A stretch of 64,000 nucleotides of DNA, taken from Burkholderia glumae LMG 2196 = ATCC 33617. Its GTDB lineage: Bacteria > Pseudomonadota > Gammaproteobacteria > Burkholderiales > Burkholderiaceae. Each line of letters begins with the position of its first letter. Within the stretch, counting starts at the first letter, position 1. The translations under genes and the position numbers were made by a program. The stretch spans positions 434,001-498,000 of the forward strand of contig NZ_CP009434.1 of assembly GCF_000960995.1 (NCBI RefSeq), in the 5' to 3' direction. Below the pieces are notes generated by a model. The model worked only from the letters and a program-made list of their open reading frames with translations. It was not told the origin of the DNA and did not search any database. This document shows, piece after piece, positions 54,310-62,104 of this stretch.

Positions 54310-55223
54310 GAGGCCAGTTCAAAAACTCCCGAGAGGGGCTGTTTACTTCCTCGGCAAGCTGTTAACCTTGGGCATCAGAACAACGGAAGTCCAAGGATGG
54401 AAGCGCCAATCATTGACGACGAACTGTGGATACTGATCGAACCATTGCTGCCACCTGCGAAGCTTCGAGCGAAGAGCGATCCTGGTCGCCCGCGCGTGTC
54501 CGACCGTGCGGCTCTCAACGGCATCCTGTTCGTGTTCAAAACGGGAATTCGTTGGAACCACTTGCCGACTCGTCTGGGCTTTGGCTCGGGCGCCACATGC
54601 TGGCGGCGATTGAGCGACTGGCAAAAGGCTGGTGTATGGGACCAACTGCACGAGTTGCTACTCGACAAGTTGCGTGCGGCCGGCCAAATCGATCTGTCAT
54701 ACGCTGCGGTCGATTCGTCGTCCGTGCGCGCCGTTGGGGCGGGCGAAAAACTGGCCCGAACCCCACCGATCGCGCGCGACCCGGTTCCAAGCACCACGTC
54801 CTCGTAGACGCCAACGGCGTTCCTCTCGTTGCGATCCTGACTGGCGCGAACACCAACGACGTCACGCAGTTGCTGCCGCTCGTTGATGCGATTCCACCCA
54901 TTCGCGGCGTTCGTGGCCGACCGCTTCAGAAGCCCGGCGTCGTCTACGCCGATCGCGGCTACGATTCCACCCGACATCGTCGCGCGTTGCGCGAACGCGG
55001 TATCAAGCCCGTGATCGCCAAGCGCCGGACCGAGCATGGCAGTGGTCTGGGCAAGTATCGTTGGGTGGTCGAACGTACGCATTCCTGGCTCCACAATTTC
55101 CGGCGCCTACGCACTCGCTTCGAGCGAAGTGCCTACATTCACGAAGCATTCCTCAAACTTGGCTGCTCGATCATCTGTTGGAACATCTTCAGACGAGCTG
55201 AGCAGGGTTTTTGAACTGGCCTC
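54310..55223 (+). mobile_element. IS5-family (IS427-group-like) insertion sequence
   Basis: 914 bases bounded by perfect 17-bp inverted repeats, GAGGCCAGTTCAAAAAC (54310-54326) and GTTTTTGAACTGGCCTC (55207-55223). TTA is duplicated directly outside (54307-54309 and 55224-55226). It encodes a two-frame DDE transposase on the plus strand, opposite to the phage early operon. Confidence 0.93.
54397..55214 (+). CDS. IS5-family transposase, two overlapping frames
   Basis: The first frame (54397-54807) reads MEAPIIDDELWILIEPLLPP and has the first catalytic Asp in AAVDSSSVRAVGAG. The second frame continues KTGPNPTDRARPGSKHHVLVDANGVPL, YADRGYDSTRHRRALRERGI and KYRWVVERTHSWLHNFRRL, with the second Asp and the Glu. 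The frames join by a -1 shift at GCGAAAAACT near 54750, as in IS427-group elements that use programmed frameshifting. The product cuts and joins the IS ends. Confidence 0.92.
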
Positions 55224-55250
55224 TTAGACGGATATGTGGACAGCGCCATG

Positions 55251-55571
55251 TCAGCGGGCCTTCGCTTTGCGTTGCAGGTGTTCGAGCAACACGCGGGCTT
55301 GAGCCGTGTTCGCAAACATCGATGCGAGGTGCGCTTGTTCTGTTCGACGTACGCGACGGCGGCAGCGAACGCCGCGTCCCGCATGCGGCCCGTCCTGACC
55401 GGTGCGCCGGACAATAGGTGCGTGACGGTCAAGACGACGCGCCCCCACGTGTCGCAGTCCGCGTGCATGCCGAATGAAGCGTCGGTGTACGACAGTCGAA
55501 TGCTGTCGCCGCGCACGGTTTCCACTTCGTCACCGTCGACATCCTCATAGAAAATTTTCATGTTGGTCACG
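55251..55571 (-). pseudogene. Early-operon hypothetical gene with a frameshift
   Basis: The GTG at 55571 (overlapping the upstream stop, with TGGAG 7 bases before) opens VTNMKIFYEDVDGDEVETVRGDSIRLSYTDASF ... AAAVAYVEQ. Then, one base out of frame near 55340, AHLASMFANTAQARVLLEHLQRKAKAR runs to a stop two bases before the gemA-like start. The joined protein would have about 105 residues. The family is unknown. One missing base explains the break. Confidence 0.6.
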
Positions 55572-55734
55572 GCGTTACTCCAGGTGTGGATTCGGCGGGC
55601 ACGGTGCATACGAGCGGATCGGCACCGAAGTAGATGCGAACGTGGCCAATACCGACCGCTTCAAGCGATGCGGCAACGGCGACTGCGGCACCGACAGTGG
55701 CCAATACGATCACGATGCAATGGGCAGCGGTCAT
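55567..55734 (-). CDS. Small single-span membrane protein
   Basis: A 55-residue protein with one hydrophobic segment (MTAAHCIVIVLATVGAAVAVAASL) and a short polar tail. The ATG at 55734 overlaps the stop of the preceding gene (ATGA), and its own stop overlaps the next GTG. It is an early-operon gene of unknown role. Confidence 0.6.
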   Translation of the reverse strand: MTAAHCIVIVLATVGAAVAVAASLEAVGIGHVRIYFGADPLVCTVPAESTPGVTP

Positions 55735-55946
55735 CGCGCCTCCCAGGAGCCGGACAGAAACGATTCCAGCGCCGACGCATGCTGTTCGCCAGCACCGTGA
55801 GCAGCGCACATACCGAGCGCGCATTCGGCGGCAGCACGTTGGCCCTCGGTCAGCGCGACGGAGCGCTCCTGCTCGAACTGCAGCTGGAAGTTGAGCAAGT
55901 GCATGGCCAGCGCCTTACAGCGAAGCGGATCAGTTTGGTTCGTCAT
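55731..55946 (-). CDS. Early-operon hypothetical protein (71 residues)
   Basis: Reads MTNQTDPLRCKALAMHLLNFQLQFEQERSVALTEGQ and ends in a helix-rich AAECALGMCAAHG ... LESFLSGSWEAR. The ATG at 55946 has GAGG 5 bases upstream. It resembles small accessory ORFs common between B and gemA in transposable phages. No function is known to me. Confidence 0.65.
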   Translation of the reverse strand: MTNQTDPLRCKALAMHLLNFQLQFEQERSVALTEGQRAAAECALGMCAAHGAGEQHASALESFLSGSWEAR

Positions 55947-55953
55947 GGTGGCC

Positions 55954-56946
55954 TCACGCACTACGTTGCTCGCCGAGCAGCAGCGCGTCGCGTGCGACGG
56001 CGTGCACCAGGTCGGCGGATAGTTCGTGGTTCTTCTTCAGACCGTAGTCCCGCAGGGCCGGAATGAAGTTCTCGATGAGCATCCGAGCCGAACCCCTGCA
56101 GTACAGCCAGAGCGCATCCAGCACTTCGCCGGACAGCTCGCCCTGGTCGTCCAGTGCGGCTTGCGCGAGCGCGCCAGCGTCTTCGCGCGAGACACCGCGA
56201 ACAATCTGCGGCCAGAAACCGACACGCGAGCGGATTTGATCGAACTGCCCGTAGCTCGGCTTGATGAGCTGCAGCAGCCGATCGGTGCCGACCAGGACGA
56301 TGCCGATGCCGGCCTTGTCGCGAATGCGTCGCAGGTAATGCAGGCAGCTCGGCATCATCGTTTCAGCTTCGTCCACGATGATGAGATACGTCGTGCCGTT
56401 CAATGCTTCGGCGATCGACGAGAACTTTCCATCGAGTGTGCGCGCCATAGGGGCCGACGATGCCGCCAGCAGCTCATCGAGCATCATGGCCGGCGACATG
56501 TTCGGGTTGGCGTCGATGATGATGGTATGGCTGTTCTGTTCCTTGTACTGGCGCACGGCATCCGTCTTGCCGACACCGACGAAGCCCGTCAATACGCCGA
56601 AGTTGCGGTACCTCCGGGCGCGATCGCATACGACGTTCGCGAGCTGAGACACGCTCGTCTGGACATGCGGCATCGTGGTGATCGTCGCGCGGCCGGTGTA
56701 CGTCGCGAGCGCGTCGGACATCATGCGCAACCACTTCGTCGGCTCGGTGCCGTACTTTCCGTTCAGCACCGTGGACATCGTGCCGACGTTGACGCGCGAC
56801 AGACGAGCGAGCCATGAGCGTGTTTTTCCGATTTCGCTCAGTTGCGCGACGATGGCCGCGGCCTCAGTGCGGTTCGATTCGCTGTAATGGTCCGGCCACT
56901 CGACAGGAATAGCCACGGCGTTGTCGGTTTGGGTCTTCGCAGTCAT
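55954..56946 (-). CDS. Transposition ATPase, MuB-like (TnpB)
   Basis: A 330-residue protein. The N-terminal helix-turn-helix region (residues ~30-75, SWLARLSRVNVGTMSTVLNGKYG) is followed by an AAA ATPase with Walker A GFVGVGKT (121-128) and Walker B LIIVDEAE (188-195). MuB delivers target DNA to the A transposase and stimulates it. It lies 9 bases after the A gene. Confidence 0.94.
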   Translation of the reverse strand: MTAKTQTDNAVAIPVEWPDHYSESNRTEAAAIVAQLSEIGKTRSWLARLSRVNVGTMSTVLNGKYGTEPTKWLRMMSDALATYTGRATITTMPHVQTSVSQLANVVCDRARRYRNFGVLTGFVGVGKTDAVRQYKEQNSHTIIIDANPNMSPAMMLDELLAASSAPMARTLDGKFSSIAEALNGTTYLIIVDEAETMMPSCLHYLRRIRDKAGIGIVLVGTDRLLQLIKPSYGQFDQIRSRVGFWPQIVRGVSREDAGALAQAALDDQGELSGEVLDALWLYCRGSARMLIENFIPALRDYGLKKNHELSADLVHAVARDALLLGEQRSA

Positions 56947-56955
56947 GGTCGCTCC

Positions 56956-58581
56956 TTATTCGTTGTCGAGCAGATCGATCACGATGCCCTTCGCGGATCG
57001 ATTCAGATCGATGACGGGTTGAATGCTGACGTCGGGGAGCTGCGCCAGTTGTTCTTCGACAGTGATGCTGTCCTGGGCACGTGCACGGGCCTCCTCGGTC
57101 TTGCGCTCCAGGCGCTTGATCTGGCCTTGCAGGCGCTTTTCGCGCTGTTCATCCAGGCGCGACTGCGGCACGACGCCGACCGTGCGGACGATTGCGGCCT
57201 GGCACACGAACTGGTCTTTCGCGTCGTACAGCCACACCGTGCGGTCGTCGTGCAAGTCGTATTCGATCGTCAGCGACTTGCCGTCGTACAGCGCCAGTTC
57301 GGCCGCGTAGTACTGACGTTTGTGCAGTTCGACCATCTGGCGGCGCACGGTGCGTTTCTCCCGCGGCCGGACGATTGCTTCGGCGGACAACACGACCGGG
57401 TTGCGTTCGAGCGACGCCCACGCCTGAGCAGGCGTGCGGCCATCCAGCACGTCCATCGGCGTGTGGTTGTATTCGTGGATGAAGTTCGCCAGACTGGCCC
57501 TGTACTCGTCTAGCTGCGGCAACTGGCGCTTGCCCGACCGCACCTCGACGGACAGGCGGCGATTCACCTCTGCGGCCATGTCGTCGCCGCAGTAGAACCT
57601 ACCTCCCGCGAAAAACTTGTCGTGGTGGTCGCGCACCGTGCGGAACCAGCGTTCGATCCAGCCCTTGCCGTGCGGGTTGCCCGGCAACGTACCGATCACG
57701 TCCATTTCAAAGCGGGCATAGAAACCCGTCGCAAGGTCGTTAAGCATCTTGGCGCGATAGCCTGCACCTCGGTCGAGGTAGAGGAACAGCGGCAGGTGGT
57801 CGTAAGTCTGCATCGCGTGTGACAGAGCGAACACCGTCGACAGCGCCGATTCCGATTCGGACAGATACCAGCCCGGCACGTACCGCGACCGAATGTCGAT
57901 GAACGCGGTCAGCTCGGGCCGGAACAGACCGCCCGTGTTCGGGTGTGCCACGTAGCAATCGCTCGTGTGGCCATCGCCCGCGTAGATGTCGCCGACCTTG
58001 ATTTGTTCGAGCGTGCGTGGCTGGTATTTCTGGTGCCGCAGCTTGTGCAAATGCTTGCCGACGCGGGCGGGGCTGTTCTCGCCGAGCGTCGCCGGCAATG
58101 ACTTCAGGTAACGGGTCACGCGCGAGTCGGTCGCGGTGTCGAATCCCTCTTTGCGCAGCTTCAGCGCGACCGCAGCGTAGGTCGGCTTGCTAGGCAAGTT
58201 GTACAGCGCGGTTGCGCGCAGCTCCCAGCCGTAATCCTTACGCACGCGGCCGGTGTGGTTCGACAGCAAGCCGATCTTGCCTTCGCGCCGGTAGCCGGAC
58301 AGCCATCGCTTCAGGGTGGACACGGACGGCACCTCACCCAGTCGGTCCAGCAGCTGTTTCTGGACTGCCGAATTGGTGTCGCGCAGGCGCTCGGCCAGCA
58401 GCGCTGCAACGTTGTTGAGGCTCGCGCCGGATTGGATCAGTTGCACGCCGGGGCCGATCAGCTGATGACGCAGCTCAGCCGTCTGCCGCTGCGCTTCGGT
58501 GGCGATCAGCCACGGATCGCTATTGAGCGCAGCCGGAACTCGGCTGGTCATGATGTCGGATTTCAAGAGTACGGATCGCAT
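56956..58581 (-). CDS. Phage transposase, MuA-like (TnpA)
   Basis: A 541-residue DDE recombinase. An N-terminal DNA-binding part (VSTLKRWLSGYRREGKIGLLSN) precedes the rve core with catalytic Asp203 (YAGDGHTSDC), Asp270 (LYLDRGAGYRAK) and Glu310 (KGWIERWF). The Mu transposase C-terminal beta-barrel follows (~440-510) and a basic coiled tail. It binds the phage ends and joins them to target DNA for integration and replication. AGGTG precedes the ATG at 58581; the Met at residue 11 is an alternative start. Confidence 0.94.
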   Translation of the reverse strand: MRSVLLKSDIMTSRVPAALNSDPWLIATEAQRQTAELRHQLIGPGVQLIQSGASLNNVAALLAERLRDTNSAVQKQLLDRLGEVPSVSTLKRWLSGYRREGKIGLLSNHTGRVRKDYGWELRATALYNLPSKPTYAAVALKLRKEGFDTATDSRVTRYLKSLPATLGENSPARVGKHLHKLRHQKYQPRTLEQIKVGDIYAGDGHTSDCYVAHPNTGGLFRPELTAFIDIRSRYVPGWYLSESESALSTVFALSHAMQTYDHLPLFLYLDRGAGYRAKMLNDLATGFYARFEMDVIGTLPGNPHGKGWIERWFRTVRDHHDKFFAGGRFYCGDDMAAEVNRRLSVEVRSGKRQLPQLDEYRASLANFIHEYNHTPMDVLDGRTPAQAWASLERNPVVLSAEAIVRPREKRTVRRQMVELHKRQYYAAELALYDGKSLTIEYDLHDDRTVWLYDAKDQFVCQAAIVRTVGVVPQSRLDEQREKRLQGQIKRLERKTEEARARAQDSITVEEQLAQLPDVSIQPVIDLNRSAKGIVIDLLDNE

Positions 58582-58620
58582 ATCGCACCTGTTCGGGCGG
58601 CAGTCGGTCGGATGGATGGA

Positions 58621-59670
58621 TTATTTCGTCGGGGCGTTGCGAGGCCGGCCTACCTTGCGTGGGCGGTTCATTTCGCGTTCCCACTCGCGCGCCTTGGCTT
58701 CGTGGTCGTGCTCCTGGATCAGCGCGCGGTATTCGAGCGCGCAGCGCGTGGTCTCGTCCGGCGAGAACGTGTCGAGCACGGACGGTTCGCCGTCCAGCAG
58801 CGCGCCGAAGCTGCGGTGCATGTCGGCAATCTGCCCGCCAATGACCGCATGCAGTGCCGCGAGCGAGCCGTACAGGTGCCGCATGACGGGGGTGTTCCAC
58901 TGGGAATCGTCGGGCAGTCCTTTCGTCAGGAACTCGTGGCCGAGCTGGCCGATGTCCTCGGCCGCCATCAGCGCTTTCTTGTGCAAAGCCGCGCACTCCA
59001 GACGAATGTTCTGGACGACGACGGGCACGTCGGCACCGGTCTTGACGCGGCCTTCGTGCAGCTCGCGCAACTCGTCCTGCAGGCGGTCGCGCTCGCGCTC
59101 CAGCTTCTCGTTCCGGGTGGAAAGGTCGGCCCGCTTCGCGTTGGCGTCGCGCAGCGCGACGCGCAGATCACGCACAGACAACGCTGTCAGTTCGCCGAAC
59201 TTCGCGTCGTCTTCGAACAGGTCTTGCAGGACTTCCGGGTCTGCCTTAGCCAGCTCCAGCACCTTGGTTTTCGGCAGTTCAATGACGCGATCGCGATCCT
59301 CGGGCGACAGCGACGCGGCGAACCGAGCGTACGTCATCGCCTCGCTTGCGCGTTGGCTGGGCATGCCGTGGCTTTCGAGTAGCGCTTCGAACTCGCCGTG
59401 CTCGCATTCGGAGCGTATGCTGAGCAGCATCAGCCCGGCCTCGATGACCAGTCGCAGCGCGGAATTCGTCTTCGAAATTGCACTGCTGATGCGAGCTTCC
59501 GTCCCGCCGGAGACAGACACGCCGAGAACGTCTGCCAGCGCCTGTTCGGCAGCACCGAATCGAATTCCCCGTACGTACGGGGAATTCGTCTTGCCGACAA
59601 GTGGGCCGCTGGATTCCTGCGCGTCGGCGGCTGCGGCGGTCGGACGGGATTTTTGGGCGGACGTGCTCAT
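58621..59670 (-). CDS. DUF3102-like phage early protein with coiled coil
   Basis: A 349-residue protein. The DUF3102-like part (residues ~60-125) reads SAISKTNSALRLVIEAGLMLLSIRSECEHGEFEALLESHGMPSQRA. A long charged coiled coil (~165-205) and an MRHLYGSLAALHAVIGG segment follow. Family members resemble ParB/helix-turn-helix regulators; the role in phage is unknown. The ATG at 59670 has GGAGG 7 bases upstream and overlaps the ner-like stop. Confidence 0.8.
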   Translation of the reverse strand: MSTSAQKSRPTAAAADAQESSGPLVGKTNSPYVRGIRFGAAEQALADVLGVSVSGGTEARISSAISKTNSALRLVIEAGLMLLSIRSECEHGEFEALLESHGMPSQRASEAMTYARFAASLSPEDRDRVIELPKTKVLELAKADPEVLQDLFEDDAKFGELTALSVRDLRVALRDANAKRADLSTRNEKLERERDRLQDELRELHEGRVKTGADVPVVVQNIRLECAALHKKALMAAEDIGQLGHEFLTKGLPDDSQWNTPVMRHLYGSLAALHAVIGGQIADMHRSFGALLDGEPSVLDTFSPDETTRCALEYRALIQEHDHEAKAREWEREMNRPRKVGRPRNAPTK

Positions 59671-59858
59671 GCATTCACCTCCCCAGGCTTCTTCATGCCT
59701 AGGGCAACCGCAACATCGTGCCCCTTGCCATAGTTGGCTTTTTGGACACCACGAATGACGCGTGAGACCAATACATAGTCGTAGCCGTGCTCTTCGGCCC
59801 ACGCTTTGATGGTCTTTCCCTGTTCGCGCAGCTTGCGCTTGACGGCTTCACCTGTCAT
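59667..59858 (-). CDS. Ner-like DNA-binding protein
   Basis: A 63-residue helix-turn-helix protein: TIKAWAEEHGYDYVLVSRVIRGVQKANYGKGHDVAVALGM. It is the first early gene, divergent from the repressor, as Ner is in Mu, and probably damps early and repressor promoters. GGAG lies 5 bases upstream of the ATG at 59858. Confidence 0.82.
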   Translation of the reverse strand: MTGEAVKRKLREQGKTIKAWAEEHGYDYVLVSRVIRGVQKANYGKGHDVAVALGMKKPGEVNA

Positions 59859-59939
59859 ATTTGCTCCGCAATTGACAACCATACAGCAAACATTTGAATC
59901 ACAATAGCAAACAAATGTTTATCTATCAAGAGGTCGGCC
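59859..59939. promoter_or_regulatory. Early operator and divergent promoters
   Basis: The gap between ner and repressor holds AAACATTTG (59888-59896) and its reverse complement CAAATGTTT (59912-59920), plus the direct repeat AGCAAACA at 59885 and 59906. TTGACA (59872-59877) with TTGAAT 16 bases later could be the repressor promoter. This is the expected site of lysis-lysogeny control. Confidence 0.65.
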
Positions 59940-60410
59940 ATGGAAGACAGCGTAGGTGCACGTTTGCGCGAGGAAAGAACTCGTCTTAAACTTAGCCAGA
60001 CTGCATTTGCTGATCTCGCAGGCGTAACAAAGGCAACTCAAGGCAACTATGAGACAAACAAACGTTCGCCTGATACAACATATTTGGCGGCTGTTGCCCG
60101 GAATGGTGTTGACATCCAATACGTGGTCACTGGACAACGTGCCGCACATTCCGGAGTCGCCGTCGATACGGTAAAGTCCGCAGTGGAGAAGGCTTTCACG
60201 ATGGTTTCGGCTGCCAACGTGGCGATTACACCCGCACAGTTGGCCGCTATGGTCGTGGCATTTCTCCCGGAGACTCAGCCAGTGTCACTGGACGATCCAG
60301 CTCCATCGGGTGGTGGTCACCGAGTTCAAGGCGACGGGAACATGGTCGCGAGTGGAAGTGGAATCACGCAGGTCGGCGATCGAATGAGGATTCGCACGGG
60401 CAAAAAATGA
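59940..60410 (+). CDS. Phage repressor (XRE family)
   Basis: A 156-residue protein with an N-terminal helix-turn-helix (residues 7-62: LKLSQTAFADLAGVTKATQGNYETNKRSP), a helical middle (75-112) and a Gly/Asn-rich C-terminus GDGNMVASGSGITQVGDRM (131-149). No peptidase domain is seen, so it is not a LexA-type self-cleaving repressor. AAGAGG precedes the start. The C-terminal motif recurs in the next gene. Confidence 0.85.
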   Translation: MEDSVGARLREERTRLKLSQTAFADLAGVTKATQGNYETNKRSPDTTYLAAVARNGVDIQYVVTGQRAAHSGVAVDTVKSAVEKAFTMVSAANVAITPAQLAAMVVAFLPETQPVSLDDPAPSGGGHRVQGDGNMVASGSGITQVGDRMRIRTGKK

Positions 60411-60464
60411 AGCTCAATTGATGATCAAGCCAATCGCCGACGGCATCGAGAGAACACGTAAAGC

Positions 60465-60998
60465 ATGGCAACTAAATCGAGTAAAACGCTCGGCACAATG
60501 AGCGCATCGGGGTTCGGCATCATTCAGGTAGCCGGCGATTTGTCGATCACGCAGGTGCTGCAATCAGGCGCACCGCCACTAGATGTTGTCGAGCGACTGT
60601 CCCGTGAAGAACGCGCCCAGCTCTCTGCGTGGGCGGAAGAAGTTGTCGCTGCGGAAGCTGGGCTGGTGACGACGAAGTTGGTACGAGCGTCCCTCAATAC
60701 ATATCTCGGGGTGAAGAGTGTCGACGAAATGAACGCTGACATGTTTCCACGCGCGACCGTGTATTTGAATGGGTGGCGTAACTGCGCATTCGGTCGAGAA
60801 TTGTCTATCGACGCAATAATTGCCCAAGTAATGCGGATTTGGACTATCGTGCCTCATGTCAAAACAGCAACACTTGAATTCAGTCGTGCGAACTTCAATC
60901 GTGAGCTGCTGCGAAATATGACTGCATGGGAGTTGCGCGCTACGCTCGCATTCGCGATGACAAAATGGCAGTCGCATTGGGAGGCACGCAATGCATAA
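60465..60998 (+). CDS. Unknown protein sharing a motif with the repressor
   Basis: A 177-residue protein. Residues 13-28 (SASGFGIIQVAGDLSI) resemble the repressor's C-terminal ASGSGITQVGDRM. The rest is mostly helical (PPLDVVERLSREERAQLSAWAEEVVAAE ... WELRATLAFAMTKWQSHWEA). No known domain is recognised. It lies 54 bases downstream of the repressor, is probably expressed in the lysogen, and might act in immunity, exclusion or repressor control. Confidence 0.65.
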   Translation: MATKSSKTLGTMSASGFGIIQVAGDLSITQVLQSGAPPLDVVERLSREERAQLSAWAEEVVAAEAGLVTTKLVRASLNTYLGVKSVDEMNADMFPRATVYLNGWRNCAFGRELSIDAIIAQVMRIWTIVPHVKTATLEFSRANFNRELLRNMTAWELRATLAFAMTKWQSHWEARNA

Positions 60999-60999
60999 C

Positions 61000-61592
61000 A
61001 TGTCTCGAATCATCTAAGTCTGCCCTGCGCTTGTGGCAAGTGGCTGCGACAATTCATCAACGTTTGTCGGCAAAAACGCGGATGAGATTCACCTATATCG
61101 CGAACAGCGCCATAATGCGCAATGGTTTCGTGAGGCGGTCGTCAGCTCCATGAACCAGACAACGGGATTGATGCTGAAGATGCTGTCCACTCCCGGCTCG
61201 TTCATGCAAAGCGATGCCGCTACGTTACAGACAGGGCTTCATAATATTCAGCTGGCTGGGCTTTTCAGTTGTTCGGAAAACCAATGTTGGAACCGCTCGG
61301 ATGGTGCGCAATGTTGGGCATGTCCGCAGGTCAAGCAGCCGAAGAATCGATCCGTACCACTTTGGAAAAGGATCGTCAGTCGTGGGCGGAGAAGAGTACC
61401 GAGGCTTATGAGAACAACATTGCCGATTGCGATAGGCAACTAAAGAATCCCGGGCACCCCCGCAAAACGATATTTCAGCAACCTGCTAAGGACGCGACCG
61501 CGCCGCGAGAAGGTTGCGAACCGGATCTGCTAAGACAAGCCAAGCGAGGTAAGGCCCTGTGGCGCTGTTTGGGCAATTCCGCAACATCTTAA
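61000..61592 (+). pseudogene. Lipoprotein gene with an early nonsense codon and a frameshift
   Basis: The ATG at 61000 gives MSRII, then TAA (61015-61017), then in the same frame VCPALVASGC, a good lipobox, so a lipoprotein signal is interrupted by one stop. The mature frame continues DNSSTFVGKNADEIHLYREQRHN ... LQTGLHNIQLAG. Near 61260 the frame moves by one base to FQLFGKPMLEPLGWCAMLGMSAG ... ADCDRQLKNPG. A GTG at 61033 could start a version without the signal. The family is not recognised. Confidence 0.55.
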
Positions 61593-61624
61593 CGACAGCA
61601 GGCCTTAACTCGCTTTAGCAGTTG

Positions 61625-61638
61625 GTGAAGCCTTTCAT
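61625..61638 (+). promoter_or_regulatory. Predicted late-activator site C, upstream of the lysis genes
   Basis: GTGAAGCCTTTCAT matches the consensus of sites A and B. A -10-like TAACCT starts at 61663, about 31 bases from the motif centre. The holin gene begins at 61730. Confidence 0.5.
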
Positions 61639-61729
61639 AAAGCCCTTCTGATCCCCAATCCGTAACCTGAAATCTCATCAGGTGACGGGCGCCACCTTCG
61701 CGAGCGCGCCCGATCTTGGAGTGCATATC

Positions 61730-62104
61730 GTGAAGGTGTCCCACCTCAAAACCCCGCGTCTTACCGTTTGGCTCGTCGCCAGCATCGTGTTGGCGGTCCT
61801 TGCCTACGCCAACCGGCAGTCCGACCCGCTGCTGTCCGTCACGTTCTACAAAGCACACCTCATGTCGCTCGGCGGCTGGGGCGGCTACTGGCTTGATCGC
61901 CTGATTTTTCCGTACGCGCGCCCGCACGAATTTGTGCCGACTGCGGATCAATTTGAAGTCGACGTGGCTGGTGTCGAACTGAGCGAATTCGAATGCAAAA
62001 TCGCGCTTGATCCGCGCGCGCATGCGGAACTGTTCAAAGCGGTTAGTCTACGCCGCGCGATCATCGTCGCGGCCAGCCTGATCTGCGTGGGCCTCGCAGC
62101 ATGA
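61730..62104 (+). CDS. Putative holin
   Basis: A 124-residue protein with two or three hydrophobic stretches (LTVWLVASIVLAVLAYA; MSLGGWGGYWLDRLIF; RRAIIVAASLICVGLAA), matching a putative holin type placed before the transglycosylase in BcepMu-like phages. The GTG at 61730 has TTGGAG 8 bases upstream. It overlaps the endolysin start by 4 bases (ATGA). Confidence 0.75.
   Translation: MKVSHLKTPRLTVWLVASIVLAVLAYANRQSDPLLSVTFYKAHLMSLGGWGGYWLDRLIFPYARPHEFVPTADQFEVDVAGVELSEFECKIALDPRAHAELFKAVSLRRAIIVAASLICVGLAA

Larger units (their letters stand above)
53892..55249 (-). pseudogene. GemA-like early gene interrupted by an IS5-family element
   Basis: The first nine codons (MALSTYPSK, 55249 down to 55224) and the rest (HDSQLVRRKAMKAGMSEDQYKDWLLAHFGV..., 54306 down to 53892) join in frame once the insertion and one copy of the TTA target repeat are removed, giving a 146-residue protein. 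The MSEDQYKDWLLAHFGVRSAAELSAKQ segment resembles the GemA/gp16 (DUF1018) family, which modulates host supercoiling and early phage events. The place just before mor supports this. Confidence 0.75.
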
